Position numbers and translations under genes: made by a program | Shown here: positions 8,885 to 16,537 of the stretch, piece after piece | How positions within the stretch are numbered: position 1 is the first letter of the stretch | Layout of the letters: every line of letters starts with the position of its first letter | DNA from: Dyadobacter sp. | GTDB taxonomy: Bacteria; Bacteroidota; Bacteroidia; Cytophagales; Spirosomataceae | Length of the DNA stretch: 64,000 nucleotides | Direction: 5' to 3' | Assembly (NCBI RefSeq): GCF_017744695.1 | Contig: NZ_JAGIAS010000001.1 | Location: 124,001 to 188,000 of the forward strand | Notes under the pieces: generated by a model | Databases searched by the model: none | Told to the model about the DNA's origin: nothing | The model's input: only the letters and a program-made list of their open reading frames with translations

Positions 8885-10252
8885 TTACATATTCCAGCCC
8901 GGTTTCAAACGTGCCAACCGCTCATGCGCCTGTATCGTGTAATGCAGCCACGAGCGGATGTAGTCGCAGGCCGTACGGCCTTTCGCAATTACCTCGTGGT
9001 GGCAGCCTCCTCCGCAGAGGTAACGGGCCCAGCATTGCGTACACGGGCTTTGGTTGCTCACGTGCCGCGACGAAAGCCATCCATTCTGTAAACTTGCATC
9101 GATACCCGTGCTCAGGTTACCCATCTTGCCCTCGTCCTCGTTCACAAACCGGTGACAGGCAAAAAGCTCCTCGTCCGCGGAAACGCCCATGTAGCCCGCG
9201 CCTGCCCCACAAGGATATGGGCGGTGTGTGCCTTTGGAAATTTCCTTCAACGCATTTACCATATTCAAAAACGGGTAGCGATTGCCAGCCAGGACATGCT
9301 TTTCAAAATTTAACCCGCAGGCGATCATGTTTTCGAGGAGTACCGAGAGCTCCTCCTGCCCCATTTCGTCGCGGCCGTTCATCGAACGCAGCAACGGGGA
9401 AAAACCGACGCTGTGGAAGCCCATATGGATGAATTCGTCCAACATAACCGGCAGATCGAGGTTGCGCGGGGTGACTGTAACGCGGGCGGAGACCTGCATT
9501 TTACCTTGCATGGCCAATAGCGGCCCCAGGTTTCTCATGATGAGGTCAAAACTGCCTTTTCCACCTTTCATAGGCCTTTGCAAATCGTGGCTTTTGCCAA
9601 CGCCATCCAGGCTCACCGTTACGGCAAAGCCATATTCCTCGAAAAACCGGGCATCGGCTTCGGTCACCATTGTTCCATTGGTCGTGATCGAAAAGCCTGC
9701 CTTAATGCCCTTTCTTTCGGCTTTGGCCACTGCATAGGCCGTCGCTTCCGTCAAGGCTTTCCGGTTGGCCAGCGGTTCACCGCCCAGGAATGTGAGTTGC
9801 ACCTTTTCACCTTCGGGACATTGGTCCATCAGCAGGTCGATCGCCCGCAGCGCTGTATCCAGCGACATGCTTTTGGCCTGCCCGCCAAAGCTACCCTGAT
9901 CGGCATAGCAGTAGGTGCAGCCCATATTGCATTTCTGGGCAATGGCGAGCGAAAGAGCGTAAAGCCTGGGACTTTCCAGCGGCGTGTTATCGACGTAATC
10001 AGGCGCGGACAAACCGCATCTGACCAACAAATCCTGTAATTTCGCTTCGTCGCCTGCGTCCAATGCACGCTCGATCCTTTGCTCCACGTCGCCGGCCACG
10101 GCGTACAGCCTGCTGCCATTCGGGATGAAGAGCTGCGACTGCCTGCCTTTGATCAGGTGGGCCGAGGGTGATTTCGGCCGGGATTGCCCGGCGATCGTCC
10201 GGGCCAATCGTGAAACCGCTACGACCGGTTCCATTTCAGCTATTAAGTGCAT
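8885..10252 (-). CDS. Radical SAM/SPASM peptide-modifying protein, QhpD-like
   Basis: From the ATG at 10252 the protein has 455 residues. The radical SAM iron-sulfur motif is CNMGCTYC (Cys108, Cys112, Cys115). The SAM-binding region reads LTFLGGEPLANRK and SITTNGTM. The C-terminal third carries a SPASM domain with cysteines in PCGAG, FACHRF, SPCTQCWARYLCGGGC and ACDY, enough for two auxiliary clusters. This matches QhpD-type maturases that make thioether links between cysteine and acidic side chains. Roughly 100 N-terminal residues could hold a substrate-recognition domain. GGAAAAG precedes the 10252 ATG, which overlaps the oxidase gene by 17 bases. A second ATG at 10234 sits one base after the oxidase stop, and a longer reading is possible up to 10309. 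The overlap implies translational coupling to the oxidase, its likely substrate. Confidence 0.88.
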   Translation of the reverse strand: MHLIAEMEPVVAVSRLARTIAGQSRPKSPSAHLIKGRQSQLFIPNGSRLYAVAGDVEQRIERALDAGDEAKLQDLLVRCGLSAPDYVDNTPLESPRLYALSLAIAQKCNMGCTYCYADQGSFGGQAKSMSLDTALRAIDLLMDQCPEGEKVQLTFLGGEPLANRKALTEATAYAVAKAERKGIKAGFSITTNGTMVTEADARFFEEYGFAVTVSLDGVGKSHDLQRPMKGGKGSFDLIMRNLGPLLAMQGKMQVSARVTVTPRNLDLPVMLDEFIHMGFHSVGFSPLLRSMNGRDEMGQEELSVLLENMIACGLNFEKHVLAGNRYPFLNMVNALKEISKGTHRPYPCGAGAGYMGVSADEELFACHRFVNEDEGKMGNLSTGIDASLQNGWLSSRHVSNQSPCTQCWARYLCGGGCHHEVIAKGRTACDYIRSWLHYTIQAHERLARLKPGWNM

Positions 10253-12476
10253 CTTTTCCTTCCACGATAAAGTTGAGCTCGCCCTGCCAGTTGATAAACA
10301 GGTCGTCATAGGACAGTAACCGGGTATTCACGCGGTCGTCGGGAATGTACTTACCGGTACGTTTCCTGGCCATCCAGCTATCGCCGGTGCTGAGTCCCTT
10401 TTCGTCTGGCACGACATTCACGTAATCGGGCCGGCTGGCTGCCCAGTAATAGCAGGCGCATTCGCGGTAGTCGTTCTGCCACGGGGCACAAAGTCCCTGG
10501 GTAAGTTCGCCCGGCCTGATGATCTGTTCCGAAAGAGTGGCACTATCGCCCTCGAAAACTTTATTGACCGTCAGCATGACCTTGGTATACAGGGCCGGGT
10601 CATCGAGTTTATCCAGATCCACGACCACCTCGTGCGTGCTCTGCTCTGCCGTAAAATAGCAGGCAACCTGCTGTCCTTGCTTTTGCAGCACATTGACCAT
10701 CGAATTGGACCATTCCATGAACGACACCCCGTTCGGGTTAGCCTCTGTCCGGAGCGGAACACTATCGCCGTCGGGAAATACCGGCCCCGAGGTGGCTACC
10801 ATCGTTGGTTTCCCGTCAATGGCTACCAGGCGGTGATGTACCAAATGCGCCAGGGATTTGTCGGCATCTATCACATAATTGTTGTTTTCGATCAGCACGA
10901 TTCCCTGGAATGCGCGGCGCCACAGGTTGCGAAAATCGAATTCCAGCCCCGGGAAGCAGTTGGAGATCGCGGTACGGGGTAGTACGCTCACCGGGTTTCC
11001 TTTCCCTCGGTAATGCAACTGTGCAGTCAGGTTGGAAGGGACCAGCGGGTCGTCACCGGAAGCGTCCGCTGCATCCGCATCCGGCATCAGCGATCGGGCC
11101 GCCGCCTTAATGACCATATTGAGCTGCCGTTTGGTAAATGTGAGCGACCGGCCATCGGCTCCTCGCATCAATGCAGGCATTTTGCGAAGGGTCTTTGCCG
11201 ACAGGTCTCCGATTTCCTCCGGTTTCCGCAACAGGTCTTCGAACCAGGGCGACGCACCGGTGCTCAGCCCGGCGAAAACGCGCTCGTGCAGCACCTGCAA
11301 CGCCATATTGTCTACCAGCGAAGTCGCCATGATCGGCTCATAGAGGCGTCCGAAATCGTTGGTGTTCTGCCGCACCATCGTACTGGCCACATTCAGCTTG
11401 CCTTCGTAGGCATTGCCGTTCATAATGGCCGTGTTCATCAGCCGGATCGTTTCGAACGCGCGGCGCACGATTTCCTCGGCCTCTTCGATCGTTACTTCAC
11501 CATCGACGTCGGTACCTTTCAATATCTGTTCCAGTTCGTCGGATACCACGCGGATCGGCAACGTGTCGGGCGCGTACGCCGGAGGCCCGGCGCTGATATG
11601 CGCCTTTGCCAGTAACGACTTGCCATCACGTCCGGCGAGTTTTACCGTCACGAAACCGTCACATTCGTCGTCGAGATAGCCCCAGCTTACCTGGTTGCCA
11701 TTCGCATCGGAATACCCGGCAAATATCTGCGCCGGATTGGTATAGAGCGGGTTAGGCGTACTGGTTTCCGAATAACCCCGCCATTTCCCCTTTTTGATAT
11801 CATATAAAATAGGATCGTCGCGGCGACCGGCAAACACCGGGTCCACCTGCTCCTTTCCGTTATTGAATCTCACCAGGCTCGATCCGTAAACTTTTCCCGC
11901 TGCGGGCGTGAACCGGAACCTTATTTCAGGGAAATCGGGGGTAGGTTTGATGAACTGAACAAACCCGAGCGGCAGCGTTTTACCCTTGATAAAATTCGCG
12001 CACTGGCCCAGCAAAGGTCTCAGTTCGTGCGACCGGATGCCATCGATGGTCGCGTACATCTTGTCATTTTCGTCATTGGTCCTTCTGAATATCTTGATAT
12101 TACCCACCTGCACGTCCCAACTGATATCTTCCAGCTCGTAACCGGTCTTTTTCAGCAAATCGACCGTCAGCGGTACCAACCGGCCGGGCTGCTTGTCGGT
12201 AATGGCGAATACTTCCAGGAACGGAGCCACAGGATGCGCTTTTCCGGTTTTGTCTTCCAGGTTTTCCGCGTCCTTGAACGCAACCCGCTCGGGTTGGTAG
12301 GCAGTTATTTCCCCGGTCGACGGATGTACATTGAAAGTTTGCTCCGGTACGATTTTCCGGAAATCCAGGGGTTTGTTTTGGGATAATGTAAGGTCATATG
12401 CAGCCATCGGCTTGTCTGATTCGCCCAGACGCCCGAGTGCAATGGGAGGAAGTATTCTTAATGCTAGAATTTTCAT
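10236..12476 (-). CDS. LodA/GoxA-like oxidase, predicted CTQ quinoprotein
   Basis: This 746-residue protein has no signal peptide. The N-terminus (ILPPIALGRLGES) and the segment GVVVVDD-like SWGYLDDECDGFVTVKL (about 264-280) match the LodA family, whose members oxidise the side-chain amine of lysine or the alpha-amine of glycine and make hydrogen peroxide. Candidate cofactor residues are Cys507 (SNCFPGLEFDFRN) and Trp666 (GLCAPWQNDYREC). Cys663, Cys673 and Cys675 surround the tryptophan. From memory the Cys-Trp spacing in LodA is about 65 residues (Cys516-Trp581), whereas here it is 159, so the pairing needs a structure-based alignment. The length is close to LodA. The ATG at 12476 is chosen over an upstream TTG at 12485. 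The gene lies 37 bases after the ferritin-like gene and is followed by both presumed maturation genes. The substrate is unknown. Confidence 0.87.
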   Translation of the reverse strand: MKILALRILPPIALGRLGESDKPMAAYDLTLSQNKPLDFRKIVPEQTFNVHPSTGEITAYQPERVAFKDAENLEDKTGKAHPVAPFLEVFAITDKQPGRLVPLTVDLLKKTGYELEDISWDVQVGNIKIFRRTNDENDKMYATIDGIRSHELRPLLGQCANFIKGKTLPLGFVQFIKPTPDFPEIRFRFTPAAGKVYGSSLVRFNNGKEQVDPVFAGRRDDPILYDIKKGKWRGYSETSTPNPLYTNPAQIFAGYSDANGNQVSWGYLDDECDGFVTVKLAGRDGKSLLAKAHISAGPPAYAPDTLPIRVVSDELEQILKGTDVDGEVTIEEAEEIVRRAFETIRLMNTAIMNGNAYEGKLNVASTMVRQNTNDFGRLYEPIMATSLVDNMALQVLHERVFAGLSTGASPWFEDLLRKPEEIGDLSAKTLRKMPALMRGADGRSLTFTKRQLNMVIKAAARSLMPDADAADASGDDPLVPSNLTAQLHYRGKGNPVSVLPRTAISNCFPGLEFDFRNLWRRAFQGIVLIENNNYVIDADKSLAHLVHHRLVAIDGKPTMVATSGPVFPDGDSVPLRTEANPNGVSFMEWSNSMVNVLQKQGQQVACYFTAEQSTHEVVVDLDKLDDPALYTKVMLTVNKVFEGDSATLSEQIIRPGELTQGLCAPWQNDYRECACYYWAASRPDYVNVVPDEKGLSTGDSWMARKRTGKYIPDDRVNTRLLSYDDLFINWQGELNFIVEGKDALNS

Positions 12477-12513
12477 ATCCGGCAATGGTTTTGGCTTTAA
12501 TGTGTTGAGAAAC

Positions 12514-13998
12514 TCAGGCCAGCTCGGCCTGCATCAGTTGGGCGATCGCTTCAAGCAGCTTGCGGTCGATTTCCTGCAAAGCGTTCAGGTACTGGCCGTG
12601 CGGCTGTTGTTTCAATGCTTTCAGGCTTTCGATGAGGTTGCCGGAAGCAACCAGCAGATCGCGGTGCAGGCGCCAGCGGTTATGTTCGCCGAAAGGCAGG
12701 TCGAAGCTGTACGGCGATGTGAACGGCGGCCCGGCCATCAGCTTGCTTCTCCTCGACAGCGGCGTTTGCACGAGAATCGTGGCCAGGCTCCGCAAATTGT
12801 ACATTTCCCCGAAAGTCGAGTTGATGATGAGGCCGCGCGGCGTGAATGACCCGACATTATTATTGCCGTTGTCGAGCAGGAAACTATGGGCCAGAAAGTT
12901 GAGCAGCAGCCTGTACCGGGTGTCGAAGAGATTGGCCCACAAAATGCCTTCCTCGGTGGTGATCTCGTTCTGTTCCATTTCATCGGCGGGTTCATTCGAG
13001 GCGGTACCGGCATGGTCGGGATCGCCCGCGAACGGATTGGTCGCTACGTTGTAGGCGGGATCGAATTTGCCGCCCGTCTCTTTGAGAATGGCTTTGAAAT
13101 CATTGTAAATGAATAAAAAGCGCTCAAAATGCGACGGCGTGTCGGAGTCGAGCTCGTCGCCCTCACCTTGCTCGGCGATCTGTTCGAGGGCATTGTAGGC
13201 GTCATCGCGCGACAGCAGGGGTGCCACCAGCACGTCGGGGCTTTTCGTGAACCGGTTGCCCTTCACGCTTCCACGGTCACCTCCGGTATAACCACGACCC
13301 CATTCATCAAATTTGGCCTGGTAGGGATAGGTTCCCGGCTGAAATGCATCGTCCGAAATCACGTCGGGGTCCTGGATCAGTTGCAGCAGAACTTTGAAAA
13401 GCGCGCCTACCGTATGCGGGTCGGAAGCCTGTGCGTGTACGGTTTTGTTGATTTCCTTCGCGACCGGATCGTCACTGCTCAGCCATTCCGCTGGCGCCTC
13501 GGCATATACGTACTTCGCCAGCGACCGGAGTGTGAACTTTTCCAACGTGAACGGGAACGGATAGAAAGGCACATCCCACGGATAGCTTTCCCGCCCGAAG
13601 TTCAATGGCGCACCGATGATTTTCAACACATTCTGAACAGAAATGAAATGCCCCATTTCCTCTTTGGCAATCCCCAGCACGATGTTTTTCCAGTTGTGCA
13701 CCCGCTCCCTGTACTTTTCCGGGATTTGCGGCCCGCCAATGCTGTAAGCCGAATACAGGTATTGCAACATCAGGCCATGTTCGATCTCGGCGTCGACGTG
13801 CAGCAGCATGGTAATGTAGTCTTTTCCGGTAAATTGCTGGGGTACCACAAACGGCATTTCCTCGGGCTCCGCCGAAACGTCGGCCGCTGCTACCCCCTTG
13901 GCCAGACTTTTCAGCCGAAGTTCCCTGGGTTTCTGATTTGCCCGGGCCCATTCCAGGATCGGATCAATGAAAGATTTCCTTAATTGTTTTTCGTCCAT
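12514..13998 (-). CDS. VioB-type ferritin-like (iminophenyl-pyruvate dimer synthase domain) protein
   Basis: From the ATG at 13998 the protein has 494 residues. Residues about 60-200 match the ferritin-like domain named after VioB/RebD: YITMLLHVDAEIEHGLMLQY (61-80), then IAKEEMGHFISVQNVLKIIG with an ExxH motif (Glu114, His117), then PWDVPFYPFPF. Glu71 or Glu73 with Glu114 and His117 are the likely iron ligands. VioB and RebD couple imines from amino-acid oxidases in violacein and rebeccamycin synthesis but are larger proteins. Here the partner would be the LodA-like oxidase, the next gene. The role is inferred: it could use the imine or peroxide product or supply oxygen chemistry for cofactor formation. 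An upstream reading to 14028 exists but I prefer MDEKQLRKSF as the start. Confidence 0.82.
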   Translation of the reverse strand: MDEKQLRKSFIDPILEWARANQKPRELRLKSLAKGVAAADVSAEPEEMPFVVPQQFTGKDYITMLLHVDAEIEHGLMLQYLYSAYSIGGPQIPEKYRERVHNWKNIVLGIAKEEMGHFISVQNVLKIIGAPLNFGRESYPWDVPFYPFPFTLEKFTLRSLAKYVYAEAPAEWLSSDDPVAKEINKTVHAQASDPHTVGALFKVLLQLIQDPDVISDDAFQPGTYPYQAKFDEWGRGYTGGDRGSVKGNRFTKSPDVLVAPLLSRDDAYNALEQIAEQGEGDELDSDTPSHFERFLFIYNDFKAILKETGGKFDPAYNVATNPFAGDPDHAGTASNEPADEMEQNEITTEEGILWANLFDTRYRLLLNFLAHSFLLDNGNNNVGSFTPRGLIINSTFGEMYNLRSLATILVQTPLSRRSKLMAGPPFTSPYSFDLPFGEHNRWRLHRDLLVASGNLIESLKALKQQPHGQYLNALQEIDRKLLEAIAQLMQAELA

Positions 13999-14107
13999 GA
14001 TGATAAATTTTGTGAAACAGGTAGGCAATACAATTCCAAACCATTGCGGGTGCGATGGTCCACTGAAAAAGGCAATCTCACAGGAATTTAGTGGGGCGCT
14101 AAAAAGC

Positions 14108-14119
14108 TACTTCGAAGTA
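14108..14119. promoter_or_regulatory. Perfect 12-bp palindrome upstream of the CTQ-oxidase operon
   Basis: TACTTCGAAGTA is a perfect dyad 110 bases before the first gene of the operon, in a gap of about 210 bases between that gene and the end of the histidine kinase gene. It could be a regulator site. No regulator gene adjoins it, a short palindrome can occur by chance, and I see no convincing TAnnTTTG element here. The rest of the gap is AT-rich with no clear feature. Confidence 0.25.
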
Positions 14120-14207
14120 ATTCTATATGCAAAAAGCAAATAGTTCCATAACCTACCCTTGAAAGACTATTATTTTTTTAAGAATGGGAGAATACATTAT
14201 TAAACGG

Positions 14208-16280
14208 TCAATCCGGTAACTCCACAAAAAAAGTAGTCCCGATCCCGCTGACCGATTCGAACCAGATCCTGCCGCCGTGCGCTTCCACGATCTGCTTGCA
14301 AATAGAAAGCCCGATCCCGAAGGACTGCTCGCCGGCCGTCCCTACCCTCCTGGCATCGTTGGTCGAAAGAAAAATGTGCCCTTTGAGATCATCCGGGATG
14401 CCGATGCCGTGGTCCTGAACACTGAGCAACGTCAGGTTCGAGCTCTTTCTCAAGTTCACATTAATGGCGCTTTCCTGCGGCGAAAATTTGACGGCATTAC
14501 TCAGGAGATTGGAAAATACACGCCAGATCTTTTCCCGGTCGACCGGCACCATGGCTTTCTCATAATCGTAATGGATCGTCTGCCGCTTTTCCTTTCCCTT
14601 GTAGCTCAGCATATCAATGCAGGATTGTACGATTTCCGCCAGGTCTTCCTCGTTTTTGCTGATCTTCTTCTTGTCCGGCCCCGACTGCAATATCTGGCCA
14701 ATCAGTCCGAAAGCCAACTGGCCCGACTGCTGGATCGCGTTGACGAGCATCGCCTGTTCTTCGGATGGGGCCTGGTCCCAGAAGAGCACGTCCGCACCAG
14801 AGATCATCGCGGCGATGGGGTTACGCAAATCATGCGCGACGATCCGCAACATTTTCTCCTTTTCCACCTCCGACTCTTCCAATGCATTGACCGTATCCTG
14901 CAATGCGATATTGCTTTGCGTGATTACCCCATTCAGTTTAGTTACTGCCCGCAGGTTCACAATGGTTTTCCGGGTATTGCGCCAGATCAGGTACACAATG
15001 ACGGCCATAGCAAAGGTGAGCAGCACCGAAAATTGGAGGATCAGGTCTTCGCGTTCATCTTTTTGGGCGGCCAGTTCTATCTCATGTTCACGTTGGACCT
15101 GCTGCAACAAATGCCCGACATTGTTTTTGCTCTGTGCATTTCTTTTCAGCTTTCCGTTGCGCTCCGCTTCCACATTAGCCAGAAGCAGTTTACCGGCTTC
15201 CTGAAAATCGCCGCGCCCGTATAAAACAGAGGCTTGCATGGTCCGGTACAGGCTATTCGCAGCCGGATTGTTTCCAGCACCGGGCAGCCGCTTCAGCGAA
15301 TCCAGCTGGGCCTGCGCCTTATCATATTCATGTCCATCGATGTAAATTTGGGCCAGTATCTGACGCGATTCCCGTTCGACGTCGATAGACCAGTCGATCT
15401 TTGCATCGTGTTTGAGGCATTTTTTTATCAGTCTTTCCGCGGTACGGTTATCGCCTTTCAATGCATAGGCTTCTGCCTGGTTTCTCAAAATGACGATCCG
15501 TGCAAAACGGATAAAATTCTGCTCTTTCGGAAACCGCGCGGCATTCCGGGTAATAAACCGATCGGCTTGATTAAAATAATCTAGCGCTTTGCTCGGCTCG
15601 TTAATCAGCATATATGCGATGCCTATATTTCGCATACTCCCCTGTTTCTCGATAAATTCCAGCTGAAAATTCTCCGGCTCCCTGCATTGTGCCAATTCTT
15701 CCAGTTCGTGCTTCCAATACTCAATGGCCTGATAATAGTTTTCTTCCTTGAACGAAATGTTGGCAATCCTGCTGCTGTACCGTGCGCATTCACATACTTC
15801 ACCCATCGAAAGCAGAAAGGACTTGCCCTTGTAATAGTTACGGTAAGCCTGGTAATGTTCCTTTTGTTTCAGCAAATCATCTCCCTTTAACAGCAAAGCT
15901 CTCGAATAGTCGATCGGGTTTTCCTCGCGGACACGCGTGGACGCGAACAGGCCGAGCAGGCTGTCGGTGTAAGCGAGCGCGGCGGCGTCCATGGTGGAAT
16001 CGCGATGGCTCAGCACCTTCATGAATTTGAAATAGAGAATGCTGTCGTGAATGTTCTTTTGATCGATCGTCGCCATGAAAGAATCGAGACTCGCGATCGC
16101 CCTCGGGCTCCCGGTTACCCGCGAGGTCCGGTCGAGACTGTCGATCCATGCTTCCAATCCCACGTCGTGACCGCTCCTTTCCGACTTCCGGCACCCCGCG
16201 AAGCCGGCGGTCAGAACGAGAAAAAACAGAATAATCCTACACTGGAAAGAAGGCAACGACAGGCCACATTGGTTATTCAT
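14208..16280 (-). CDS. TPR-containing sensor histidine kinase
   Basis: This is a 690-residue membrane kinase. The N-terminus is a signal sequence ending at Cys30 (TAGFAGC), possibly a lipoprotein site. Residues about 75-390 form helical TPR-like repeats (for example RNIGIAYMLINEPSKALDYF). One transmembrane helix lies at 413-433. A short coiled coil leads to the HisKA domain with phospho-acceptor His483 (RIVAHDLRNP). The C-terminal HATPase domain has the N box (NLLSNAVKFSP), G1 (VQDHGIGIP) and G2 (FGIGLSICKQIVEAHGG). No response regulator adjoins it, so it is an orphan kinase or signals to a distant partner. The sensed ligand is unknown. Confidence 0.92.
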   Translation of the reverse strand: MNNQCGLSLPSFQCRIILFFLVLTAGFAGCRKSERSGHDVGLEAWIDSLDRTSRVTGSPRAIASLDSFMATIDQKNIHDSILYFKFMKVLSHRDSTMDAAALAYTDSLLGLFASTRVREENPIDYSRALLLKGDDLLKQKEHYQAYRNYYKGKSFLLSMGEVCECARYSSRIANISFKEENYYQAIEYWKHELEELAQCREPENFQLEFIEKQGSMRNIGIAYMLINEPSKALDYFNQADRFITRNAARFPKEQNFIRFARIVILRNQAEAYALKGDNRTAERLIKKCLKHDAKIDWSIDVERESRQILAQIYIDGHEYDKAQAQLDSLKRLPGAGNNPAANSLYRTMQASVLYGRGDFQEAGKLLLANVEAERNGKLKRNAQSKNNVGHLLQQVQREHEIELAAQKDEREDLILQFSVLLTFAMAVIVYLIWRNTRKTIVNLRAVTKLNGVITQSNIALQDTVNALEESEVEKEKMLRIVAHDLRNPIAAMISGADVLFWDQAPSEEQAMLVNAIQQSGQLAFGLIGQILQSGPDKKKISKNEEDLAEIVQSCIDMLSYKGKEKRQTIHYDYEKAMVPVDREKIWRVFSNLLSNAVKFSPQESAINVNLRKSSNLTLLSVQDHGIGIPDDLKGHIFLSTNDARRVGTAGEQSFGIGLSICKQIVEAHGGRIWFESVSGIGTTFFVELPD

Positions 16281-16461
16281 CGCTTTCAGATGGGTTTCTC
16301 TTTTACAATGACACCGGGAGATACAAAAACATAATACTTTTTGTACAATTCACCCCTATTTTCCAGTAAGTTGATGGACAGATCATAATCGAAAAGTCAG
16401 CAAAAATCTACACAATTCGCACGGAATAATTGTAGAAAAAATTCATTCGGGCAACCAAATG

Positions 16462-16507
16462 AAACGGCCGGCAACTGTCCCACCGCGGGGAAGCTGCCGG
16501 CCGTTTT
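16462..16507. terminator. Bidirectional hairpin terminator downstream of the TonB receptor gene
   Basis: Arms AAACGGCCGGCA (16462-16473) and TGCCGGCCGTTT (16495-16506) pair perfectly over 12 bases around a 21-base loop, with Ts following on either strand. It lies about 30 bases after the stop of the receptor gene at 16538 on the minus strand. The rest of the gap up to the kinase gene start at 16280 is AT-rich and shows nothing else I can name. Confidence 0.7.
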
Positions 16508-16537
16508 CTTACAACTTTGGTTATCAACTCAATACCT

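Noticed and set aside
10253-10309. Upstream extension of the radical SAM gene to 10309
   Set aside because: It would overlap the oxidase gene by 74 bases and adds residues unlike the family. GGAAAAG precedes the ATG at 10252.
13129-13983. Plus-strand open frame of 284 codons opposite the ferritin-like gene
   Set aside because: It mirrors the coding frame of the ferritin-like protein, whose iron-ligand motifs are clear. No start signal or family features are seen.
14277-15224. Plus-strand open frame of 315 codons opposite the TPR histidine kinase gene
   Set aside because: The kinase has all expected boxes in the minus-strand frame, so this one is a shadow.
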